Shown one piece after another: positions 35,877 to 47,300 of a stretch of DNA of 64,000 nt (its first letter is position 1; each line of letters starts with the position of its first letter). Source of the stretch: Enoplolaimus lenunculus (lineage: Eukaryota; Nematoda; Enoplea; Enoplida; Thoracostomopsidae). The DNA is taken from the NCBI GenBank assembly GCA_030248215.1, contig JASANG010001159.1, positions 1 to 64,000 of the forward strand, written 5' to 3'. Position numbers and translations under genes: made by a program. A model generated the notes under the pieces. That model was not told the DNA's origin, ran no database searches, and worked only from the letters and a program-made list of their open reading frames with translations.

Positions 35877-37023
35877 AATGCTTCCAGATGCATTAAAATA
35901 GTTTCTATGTTGGAACAATTTTCCTAGACCACTCTGCACAACCTTCTTGCCCCCTCTACAAAAAACAGCTGGTTGCGGGGCTGATATAGGCTAATATGTT
36001 CCGCGTTGCCTAAATTTCAGTTGGTTCTAGCTTTTTTTTGCTGTGATTCGAAGCATTTTCAAATTTAATACGTTGTAATCATGGAATACGGTTTTTTTGT
36101 TTTATACAATTGATTATGTTTTTTGCCAAACTGTTTTCTCGTTCATTTTAGCTTGCTATTGGTTAATTCGATCTAATTCAGCGAACCCCCCCTCCCTTGG
36201 GAATTGAAGAGTCATAAATTTGCTCAGCTCCGAATCCAACAACTGGCACCAGTAAATGGGGGCAAGAAGATGTATAGAGGGGGCAAGAGAAAATTGCCAT
36301 AACACAGCATTCTTTTATGGCTGCAGAAAAATATTGGATTAACGACGCGGAAATGTCTATACAGCGGACGTGGACGACGTCCTGTTTATCTCCACACCCG
36401 TTGTTTTCGGCCCTGAATTTTCCGCAAAACAAAGTATCACAGATTTCTGTAAAAACACTTTTTGTCTAAACTATTCAGTTTTAAAGTGCAAAATTTTGCG
36501 GGACGCAGTAACCGGATACATAGATACTTGAAGGTTTGATAAACTTTAAAATGAAATCGTTTTAATCTATTTTTATAATTAAAATATATTCAGCCGATTA
36601 TTCAGGAATATAAATGGATTTAAAATCGGTACTGGAACTGATTTGGCTGGGATATTGAGTATTTTATTTTGACCATGTGAAATAACTATTTTTATTATGA
36701 ACCAGTAGGAATAATGCCATATGTGTCAAAGTTTTTGGATCAGCTGCAGCACCTGATGAACAAGCTTAGGTTTTATCCCAAACATTCGGGGGCAGGTCCA
36801 ATATCCCAGTCGCAACACTGTCGTGAACAATTCTATTTGCCGTGTTGCCTCAAGAAAGTAATTGCTATTAAAAGGCTAAAAAATCGGCGAATTAATAACA
36901 GTGCTGTAGGAAGAAATGAGTGCATGGTTATTTCAGTTAACTTATAGATATTGTAGCCGTATTAACTGTCTCTTGTGCAGCAGTAATATAGGATTCGACG
37001 ATGTTCCAGCAAAAATACACTGG

Positions 37024-37594
37024 ATTGACCCGAATAAGGGGGGGTAATAAGAGGGGGGTCCCCATTTTGAGTCCGGATCAATAGGAGTCCGTATCCCTAA
37101 TAAGAATCCGCACGGATAGAGTCCCTAAGCCTTAATTAGAGTCCATAAATGTCAATTAACCCTAATTGTAGCGCATGAATGACTCCAGGTCTAAATAATT
37201 TGAGTTCGAAACTTTAAAGCGTAGTTAAATTTTGAAAGTACATTCCTAAGGATAACCTTCTATTATCGCGCAAGCTATTGACACAAGACAAATAAACGTT
37301 TAATTTAACGGATAATTGCTGTACCGGATAATATATCAGTAACAAAGGGCGGCGAAGCGTGGGTTAAAAATAAATAACAGTCCGTAACCGAATAACAAGG
37401 GGGTACCCTCTGGAGAGGCCAAATAAATATCAGTCCCCCCTCTTATTCGGGTCACTAGAGTATGGACTCCAATTAGGGTTTAGAAACTCTATCCGTTTAC
37501 GGACTCTTATTAGGGACACGGATTCCTGTTGATTATGACTCAAAATGGGGATCTCTCCCCTCTTATTACCCCTCTTATTCGGGTCACTACAGTA
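37024..37594. mobile_element. GTGACCCGAATAAG-TIR element, copy 2 (composite fold-back)
   Basis: Left TTGACCCGAATAAGGGGG; inner right end CCTCTTATTCGGGTCACTAG (to 37462); outer right end CCTCTTATTCGGGTCACTAC (to 37594). The stretch 37463-37594 is an inverted copy of the left about 130 bp (GGACTCCAATTAGGGTTTAG and so on), so the whole can fold on itself. Compared with the 17917 copy it carries about 100 extra bases (about 37240-37345) between GAAAGT and GGGCGGC. In the putative first intron of the PET-LIM gene. Confidence 0.72.
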
Positions 37595-37689
37595 TCTGCA
37601 TGACAAGAATCTTAGTTTTGCGTTGTTTTAAACGATTTTCAATCCAAATCTCGCTTAAACCACTAGTCGATAATGAGCCTTTTCATATT

Positions 37690-37760
37690 AGAGTGTGCAA
37701 CTGGGTACACTCTATGTAGAAAAGAATGCACTCCTACCCCCTTTATTTATAGGGAGGTAC
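37690..37760. repeat. Dispersed repeat AGAGTGTGCAACTGGGTACA, copy 2
   Basis: AGAGTGTGCAACTGGGTACAC, TGTAGAAAAGAATGCACTCC and CCCCCTTTATTTATAGGGAGG follow the order seen at 21284-21390. Confidence 0.6.
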
Positions 37761-38316
37761 AACCGGTGGGAACGATGGCACTTTATGTATGCGGCGTCAA
37801 ACATGATTCCCGTATAGTGTAAATTAGGAGTATTCATGTGATAGCAAACCCCTCTAAACCAAGGGCGTCGGCCAATAACGCATCGCCCGCTGGTACAGCT
37901 TGTACCCTGTGGGACAGTAAAAGTTGCATGCCCTTGTCCATAATCCACTCTTACTAAAACGAATTCGGATCGTAGAAAAAAGTTTGCATATTTTTTGAAT
38001 ATTACAAGTTGTTCAAAATTAAATATTTTAGAATCACAGATTTTAAAATTGAAAATCACTTGAACTTGAAGTTTTTGAAATATCGAATGTTGAAGTATGT
38101 TGATATGGAGCAATAAATAAAAAGTTTTGAAACGGATATTTGTACTTTAGTATTTAATAAATGATGTTTACATCGCTATATCGGTTAGAAAAAATCAATA
38201 ATGATGTTTCTTAACCCAAAACAGCAACCAACATAAATAGAACTTCATAACGAATTTGGAGGCCAAATTTTGAACTGTTCTGAATTTTAACTGTTGATCG
38301 ATGTGTTTCTGGTTGT

Positions 38317-38748
38317 TTGTTAGCTAAATACAGTTACATTTTGCACCTCGGGCAACCTGTCAATGCTAACAAGTTTAATATAAAGTCAGTGTTGAAAAGC
38401 TATGGGGCGTTTTATGAGAATGGCGTACTTTTGCTTACAGTAACAGAGAGTCTTAATAAGGTAGTTCGCTTCTTGTGCCCGCAAACTTGGGAAAATGTTC
38501 ACACTTGGTACGATTACTCGATGATGAACGTGCCTGAAACAAATGGTGCAAGTGTCTTTATTCTTTTCCCAACAATCTCAAAAATTATATTTGCAAATGT
38601 TCGACCGGATTTAGCTTTTGGACTGACAAAAATTTTCCCAGATGCAATGAGACAAATATACTTTTTCTTTAAGATGCAACTCTTGCCCAGGAAATATTAC
38701 GGTTTTGTTCTAAGTTGCAAAACTAAACAGTATTTTAGTGTTTTCTAA
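38317..38748 (+). other. Unassigned 143-codon ORF
   Basis: The longest open frame without a known domain in the window. The listed start is TTG; a T-rich acceptor-like TTTGTTAG immediately precedes it and the first ATG is internal. It is rich in F/Y/I/L. No homology recognised. It may be an exon, a worn gene relic or chance in T-rich DNA. Confidence 0.25.
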
Positions 38749-40736
38749 GTAAATAAGTAGACTTTCGCTAGTAGCTCATTTGTTAACTTTTACATTAACG
38801 TGTGTTGTATTTTTAGTACCTACGTAGATTGGACAGTGTATGTCGAAGTTTGCGACGAATATGTTTACCCAGTATATGTACGAAACAAATGATCTTTTGA
38901 ATAAGAGTTGCTTTCTGATGCGTTTTAAATGTTAAACTTTTTGAAAGCTAAGCCGTTTTTAACGTCCACCGTGTCCCTCAATTGGCTTAGACCTTGCACC
39001 CACACACTCAACGACTTTGCTAAAAAATTTCAAAAACGGCACTTTAACTGTATATACTTGGATTTCGAAATATATAAACCTATTTTAATTTATGATTTTC
39101 TTTGGAAACTGCAATGTTTACGGCAGGAGCTTTAGCTTACACCCATGTTTAAAGCCTTCTGCTTAATATTTGTGCGATGTTATTTTGAAATTAATCGTTC
39201 AGTTCTCCATCTACCACCGTCTATTAAACATAATTTATTAGCTAAGTAATATTTTATTTATTGCTACATGCAAAATATTTTTTAATTTTGTTTGACTAAT
39301 GTTCAAAGCCAAAGCATTTTATTTGTTGTGGTTCTATATGATATATGTTCCGAAATTGCAGTTTAAAAGCTATAAATATTTTACGCTGAACAATTTGTTA
39401 CTAACTCAATTCGTATTTTAAAGTAGAAATGGCGCCTGAGCCTAAGGTTAGTTTTTAGGAAGTTTCTGGTGTTCATAACAGGTTGGTTTTATAGGTTTTC
39501 GTTTTTACACCGCAAGTAATTTCGTTAGTGCAAAACAAATTCGGGCACAGTTTGCATTAGATTGGGAATTTTTCAACCATTCGAAGGAGACAATTTCGTC
39601 GAGACAGTTTGAAAAACATTCGCAGTGCTCACTATGTGTCACAAACTTTTTATTATTTTTTAAATTCACAGGCAGGCTAAAGATCGTAAATTTGTCTTTT
39701 CCTACTCTTAATAATTAATTAAACAAAGTGCTAGAGAATAGCAGTTGTTATGGGTGTAACCAGAACCTTACTGCAAGAGAATATAACGTGGGACCGTATT
39801 CGCAAATGACCATAGCTCCTATCTTCAGTTAGCGATAAGTTATGAAATAGGAGAACTAGTCCATCTTCAAGTAAGAATTTTCACACAGTTGTAAAGAATC
39901 TCCCAAGTAAAAAGCATTTATCAATTTTGGTTTATTGGTTCAACAGTTACAAGTCCCATCACCAACTAATGATGGTTTACGTGAGACTACGATCCCTTTA
40001 AACCTGCTTTATGCGAACGAGAAAATCGATTTCGACTCCGTCCTACTGCAGGGTTATTTTGAAGCAGCCCTATTTGTGGTTTCTCTAGAAATTCGGAGTT
40101 GTGCGCCTCTTATCTCATTTTGAATACTCCCTTATTACCTAGGTCGGTTTAACCATTTTCAAATCATTTCTCAAATTTTCCACACGTATTCCTGGTTGTT
40201 TATTTGCCTCCTGGTATAATTTTATATGAAATACAAATGCGTTAAGCAGGCCGCCACAAATGGTCGAACTCGAACGGGATCCGTGGAGTAAACCCGCAGC
40301 TAGATCGACATGCTAGATGGGGCTTAAGATTTTTTAGGAGAAGCATGCAATGTTTTAGATGTCTTGTGCAAGCGATATTGAATGTTTTCCACGACAGGTG
40401 ACAAACAAGAAAAGGTGGATGTATCCCCCGAAATTTCCAGACGACTTGAAATACGCTATTTTACCGGCCGTAGAATATGCAAAAGTTAACAATTCTTCCG
40501 ATAAAATATATCCTCCCAAAATGAAACCCTAACTACGCCCCTGCCGTCGGGCGTCAAAATTCATCCAGGGTGGGCTGAATATCTCTGTCCTCTTCTGGCT
40601 ACGGACCCGCAGTGGATATTTCGAAATATTGGTGCTGGGTTCAGAAGCCTCAAAACTTTAGAAAATTTAATGTCTAATCAAAGTAAACTACGATTCGCAT
40701 CCAGGTTGTAAGCTTTGAACGGCTGTTTTCATGAAC

Positions 40737-40782
40737 AAACTGATATTCGAACACCTACAAGCTGATATTCGAACACCTATAA
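40737..40782 (+). repeat. Short tandem duplication
   Basis: AAGCTGATATTCGAACACCTA appears twice in direct order with minimal change. Confidence 0.7.
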
Positions 40783-41251
40783 TTGAAATTTTCTGATGTA
40801 ACGGCCATATTTTCACCCTCAGACAATCCCACCCGGAGAAATCGTCCTTGGATAATTTGTTCCCCAAAAATAATAATTGTTATCCCAGAACTATTTAGTT
40901 TGACGACCTTATCTCTCCAATTCTAGCGCTATTGTTTCCTCCCACTCATTCACATTTACGAAAAGTTTGGTTAAACTAGGGGTCTTTATATTTCGGCAAT
41001 CTCGAATCAATTATCCTGTGCCAGATTTTAGGTCCTAATCCAAAGAATAGGCATTCAACTCAGGATAGGAACAAAATTTCAGATTAATTCAAACTGTGTC
41101 AGTTTGTGTTGTTGACAAAGAGAAATGGAAAAATTAAAAAAACGGGCTACAGATGAATTTTTTACCGTTACTGTGTTTTCGAGAAACAACACGTACAAGT
41201 CTCAGTTGCTTTTACATTAATTCAAATTTAATACGGTTTTGAATATTTTAG

Positions 41252-41352
41252 AATCGAAAGATTCGTTCAATAATGATTCAAGAAGTGGACACTGGTCAAC
41301 CGTGCACCGTATGCGGCACCAAATGTCCTGGTTTTCGACCTCATACTTGGCG
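41252..41352 (+). CDS. lim-9: PET-LIM gene: exon with first half of the N-terminal Cys motif
   Basis: Acceptor ATATTTTAG, then AATCGAAAGATT; donor CG|GTAAGT. The 33 codons end CPGFRPHTW plus two bases of an Arg codon. An in-frame ATG at 41273 could also make this an alternative first exon, since the codon before 41252 is a stop if read as unspliced. Confidence 0.82.
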
Positions 41353-44300
41353 GTAAGTGTGTTTGCAAACAAATTAGTGTTTTGTACCACGTGGTTCCTG
41401 CTGTTTGTTGAACAGCTTAAAGATACCGTAGTTTATGGTGTCGGTTTTATTTCAAACATATATACACTTTTTCTGACATTTAGGGTTAAGGCTTAGGGTT
41501 AGGCAAAAGCTTACGCTACGACATATGTAACCCTTTTCAAAAACTAAGCCTAAGGCTATAGCTAACCGTGTGGGAGAAAGCGTTACTGGAACCATTTAGT
41601 TTATAGAAACTACATTGGATGTTACGTTTTGACCGAACTCCTAACTGCTTCTATTGCTTAAACAACCGTCAAAAGTTCCGTCTTTTCGTAATTTGAATTT
41701 TGTTGATAAACTTAGGCAATTTCTGATGTTTTAATTACGGAGACTTCTCCAAATGGAAGTTTAAAAATAACGCTCTTACGAGACTAATAGAACAATGTTA
41801 AAATTGGCGGACTGCCTAACTTTGACAACACTTCCGGTTCTTCTTCCAGCACCAGCTGCAACAAATTTTTTCGTGCTCCAACGCTGTGCTAAATCTTAAC
41901 CTCCCGTTGCACCCTGTCGGTTGTTACTGCTATTGCCAAAACCTAACCCCAAAACAGTTTCTCGCAATTTCTGTAGAACTTTCGTTCCAATTATGCATGC
42001 AAAAAACTATCAGTTGGGCACTCTTTCAGGCTATATTCCGTAACCATGGGGGACTTAAATACTCATTCAGATATATACATTATGTGGACAAGCTGTACTT
42101 TCGGCGCTGAGACAGTCTTATTAGGGAAAAGTGGATAAAAAAACTGCAAATGAGATTAAAATTCACGGCACTATCCTCAAAACAAGTTTGGCCTAACCCA
42201 TGATCCGTACTACAGAACTTTATAGTCATTCTTCGATTTGCCAAACGCGTTCACTTCTCTAAATGCAATCAAGAATAATGTTATTTTAAGTTTTTGAAAT
42301 TCTAACTTTTATATTTAGACAATACGACATGTGTGCGTGCGTGCGTTGAGTTTGGGCTTTTTCGTAGTCAATCTCTGACTGGTACTATTATTATTGTTGC
42401 ATGTTTAGTTCATAACCAATCAAAAAAAGAAGAATTTAAGCCCATTTTATAGCCAGGATTTGTGTTTGTTTATGGGATTATATACTATATATATAGGGAT
42501 CACTAGCGGATCCAGGGGTGGGGTTGCGAGGGAGCGTACACCGGTGGTAAAATGATATGGTTACTACTTCCGTACTATTTCCCCCTCAGAAAATTTGCAC
42601 ATATATGGCACACAGTAAAAATTACGTTCCATACCTTTTGCCAGCCTTCCCCCGGTTATAAACTTCTGGATTCACCGCTGGTTGTGATGGCCTGAATGGT
42701 GTCGTTAATTGCGGATCGCAAAGACCATATTGTTTTACCTTTAGCCAAAAATAAAATTGGTGACTGACGTTAGCACTCGAGCATTTATTGCTAGTTAGCC
42801 TGGAGTTCACAGCTTTTTTTTGATAAATATTTTTATGGCGCTTGTTTACCAACCCGGAAAATGTTGCTTCCCCCACATATAATGAAATAAAATCCATAGC
42901 TTAGGTTTAGCATTGGGTTTATGCTTCGACTTAAACATGGATTTTGCCTTTGGAAAAATTGTAATGTTACGAAATATTTCTTTTTGACCAAATGCTAGGA
43001 AATAAACATGTACCACATCCGAAAAAACCTGAAACAATATTGGATGCAAAGAGCGGCCAGGTTTTGCCATGGTTGAATATATATTATAAACTTTCGGGTT
43101 ATACTAAAATGAAATTTCACCTCACTGTATGTCGGTTGATGAGTTATCGGACGTCGAATTGTCTTCATCTTAATTTGGCCATCGTTCGAGCTTATAATGC
43201 TACAGATTGTTATTAATACCAATACCGTTTCCTTCCACCAATTTAAACTCATTATCTTGAGCCGTGGCGAACACATCGCCAACTTGGCGAAATTAGATTA
43301 TCTGATGTCGTCCAAATGCCAAAATGTTAAACATTTTAGTGACATTTATAAACAAAGACTGACAGTTTAACCATGGACAAAGTTTAAACTGAACTAAGTT
43401 TCGTATGGCTGGTAGGAACCACCGTTGAATTCATTTTGACGAGTCTTTTGCTATTTTGTACCATCAGTCAAGTTGACACAGTGTGTGACATACAAAGCAA
43501 ACGTTGACGAATAATGGGTAAAGTATAATGCTAATTGTACCAGGAAGTGAAGACCAAGAAATAATGAAATACAAGTTTAAAATGGTCAGTTTTGTCGGTA
43601 CAAATAAATGTAAACCTTAGATGCAGCGCGAAGCGCATCATATTGTATCTTGCAAATGTTAAATATTTTTTAATAAAGATTTGTTGCTAAAACTTTGTGT
43701 ATTTATTTTTAGTAAAATACAGTGAGATTAAAGAAAATATAAAGAAAATTGGTATATTTCTATATACAATAATATACTAACCAAGTGCATTTTAAATATT
43801 AAGAAATGGTTAATCATTAAACGAATCAAAATAAAACAAGAAATTTTTTAAAGTTTTGTATTAATTTCGTCATTTTTATTTCATATTGAACAAATGGAAC
43901 GCATATAAGTAGCGAGAAATTTCGCGATTTATAACTTATTTGCAGCTAATTTTGAACAGGAAAACAACGGTATTTTTGATATTGCAATATAACGCAACGC
44001 AAACGAACAACGGTTTTATCAGAAACTAATATCCGGTTACGTACAGCTGCTTATTACTTTCGGATTGACATATTAACGTTTGGACACAAATTATTTTTTA
44101 CAAACACAGTTTTTTCGCAAAACAGCAATTGACCTGCAGAACAACAGATAAATTGTACCTGCATTTTTTCAATTTCGAACCACATATTTTTACTAGAAAA
44201 TAAAGTGCCGCAAAGGGCTATGTAAAAAATATGTTTGGGTAAAAGCTGTAAGTTTGAATCCGTATTGGCGTAGAAATAATTTTGGCATATGTTTTGTACT

Positions 44301-47300
44301 TTATATCTGTTAATTTTCCTAATTTTTCCTATCGGTTTCACACTCTAGTGTTGCTGAAAGTAAGCATTTTCACGTGATAACTTATTGCTCGCAACTTCTA
44401 TGCCTACAGCGTAGGTTTTCGCTTTTATCCTAGGAATATTTCTGTCTATTTTATTTTAATCTGCTCTTATTTTGAATTATTTAGTCAAAATTTACAGTGC
44501 TCTAATTGTTTGTACCTAATGATTGAGATCTGTAGTAAAAAACCGAAAGTTATTTTTTCAAATTCTGGATAAAACCAGTTCAAGGCGGAAGACCAAAAGT
44601 TTGGTTGTAATATAAACTTCCTAAATTCTATGTCGACGTAGCGTAGTTGACCAAACTGTAACTTGGCGAACATGTTTCAGTTGCTGCTTACACATGTTCG
44701 GCAGGATATATGACATATTTGCCATTTTGCTGTCAATAAAGAAAAAATAAAAATTTATTTCAATTTGTTTCTACACTTTACAAATTTCTTTCTGGCACAG
44801 TTTGGAAACGTATTTTTGCCATAGCCCTTTCGGGGCACTTTAATTTTAGTATACCAACCAAGTGCACGTTGCCTTTTTAGAAAGTTGGAAGCCGATGATT
44901 AAAGAATCAGACGCTGTGCTGTAGTGTTATACATTTTTTCCTATAAGGGTGAACGTGGGCTTCTCTGTGGATCCAGACAAGGTCAATGTTGTACCAACAT
45001 CATTTCAGAAAATGTAAATTACCAAAATATCCTGCTTGCTGAAGAAAAAAGTTCGAAGTCAACAAGTTTGGAATTTTTTCCCTTTTTAGATAAGGCAATG
45101 AAATAGTGTTACCGTACAAGATTGGCATCATCTCACCGGTCGAGGTATCTAACCGTATCGCGACGTAAACGAGGGTCGGGTACAAAGTTTCGGCTGCGGG
45201 TATACCCGCGAGTAATAACTTGCATCACGCGGGTAAAAAATTGATAGTTTTTACCCGTGCCAAACCCTGAAGTGTTAAGGTGCACAACGTACACTATTAA
45301 CTAAGATAGTCAGTGAGCGTTGAAAAAGAAAAAGTTCAGTGTATAGTTGGGTTTGAAATTTTGTTGTTTCTAGGAAGCTTTCGTTTTGCAAATCTTATTG
45401 GAGCTATAACGTAAAACTTCATTAAAGAGCAAATCACCAGCGATCCTTAAAATACTAGTTTAACTTCAGACGATGGCAAAAAGTGGGTCATGGCTAGATC
45501 TTTTTAGCGCGGGTAAACCCGCGAGTAAAAAAATTATTTACGGAAGTAAAGCGCAGGTCGGGTAATAAATCCTTGCCGACATCCCACTCTGATCCACATA
45601 CTTTTATTTAAACATATGCCAATTTCTTGCCTGATTAAATACTTTCTGTCACCAGAGGACGTTCGCTTTTGACATTCAGCAAAGATTTTTTCTGCACATT
45701 GCAATATTTCTATGCAAATAGTTAGCTTTTATTATGCCGGACCACGAAAGTGTCTTAAAATCCAAGCTTAAATGGCTTTTTTTCCGTTTCCAACATTTAG
45801 TTGTGACAAGCCGTATTTGACAAATTTACATCAATAAATGGACTGAGACGTTTGGCACAGAAAAAACTGTCCCTTTGATGAATGGCGCCACGACGACCCT
45901 GGAAATCACACAATGTTGTCTTTACGCTCATCTTGTCGCAATTTCGCAACTATGGGGAGTAAGAACTAAATGAGTATTTCTCGCCTTTAAATATATATTC
46001 TCTTTATCACGCCTAAAATTTATTCGGCATAAAATATTTTGGGCAACATTAAAAGAATTTTCTGTTAGGTAAATTTTTCTTCACCACTTTGAAATCTCAA
46101 TGCCCCTCTACTAATAAATGCTGGTAGAAGGCTGTGTGATCTGTGGGTACATGCCGGCGTATCAAAGTGACCTTTGTTACAAAGAAACACATTCACTATG
46201 CTGAGTTTTAGTTTGGCAAATTTGTTCGAACTATTCGTTTTTTTCTACGGTGTTCAAGATGTGCATTACTGAACGGACAACAGCCTTCTTGTGCTTATTA
46301 ATACAGGTAATTATTGCATTATTTGCACTTTTTTTAGTTTCGTTGTTTCAGATAGAAAATCATTGAAAATTGAGATGGTGTACCTGCTATATACCAGGCT
46401 TTTTGTAGTCAGTGTTGTGTATTGCAAGCTGTTTTTTATGTGAAATACCAAAACTTTGGAACGGATAAACCGTAATGCAGATAAAATTCGTGCCTTAGGA
46501 TCGTAAAAATCTACAGTTCCGTGGGGTGAAAAATATTTTTTCAGAGGTCGTATAAATTGTTCCATAGATTTCGTTTGTGTTAAATAGTAAAATTAGTAAG
46601 GTAATCTATCTATATTACTAATTTTTTTTCTTTAGCTTTACTTTAAATGATTTGTCAAATTGTGGTAAGGTACTGTTACCAGGTCCTATTCAGAAATCCT
46701 AGAATTTGAATAGAGGAACAAGAACCTAGCACTGCGAAACCCGACTAATTTGCCTAATTTTTGGTTCCAAAAAATGTAATCAAACCACAATGCAACAAAA
46801 ATGAAAATACTATAGTTAGATTGAATAACTGTGTTTCAGTTTTCGCAACAAATGTAGGTATTCACGTAAATTTTTTATCCCATATAATGTTTACTATTGT
46901 ATTCATAGCACTAAACGTCATTGCTGTCTAGCAATCGTGAATAATGTTCTACTAGAATTTCTGGCGTATTTCAACTTCAGCTATAATAGCTACGTTGCGT
47001 TGTGTTTTGTACTTTGTGGTAACAGTTTAAAGTATTCTCACTAATCAGCCCACTGTCCAGCTCAATGCTCAACTCGTTAGGAGAGACTGAAAGTTTCAAA
47101 AGGAGCATTTGGGGATATTACCTGTCTTGAAGGTGGTGCTGAAACGTACCCATGGAGAATCGCAAATTTCTCAGGAAGGTCTTGCGTTTAGAAGCTCTCT
47201 GGCGACGGAATTGAAGCAAATTGGTCTTGAAAGTATAAATTTCATTGTATAATTTTTGACATCGACATAATATTCTGCTACCTGTAAACAGTGCGTTTTG

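Larger units (their letters stand above)
31052..41251 (+). other. Putative first intron of the PET-LIM gene
   Basis: A 10.2 kb stretch between the glutamine-rich exon and the Cys-motif exon. It contains MITEs at 31662 and 37024, repeats at 32736 and 37690, telomere-type blocks at 33664-33780 and 35150-35240, and two unexplained ORFs (35652-35876, 38317-38748). It is intronic only if the two exons belong together. Confidence 0.45.
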
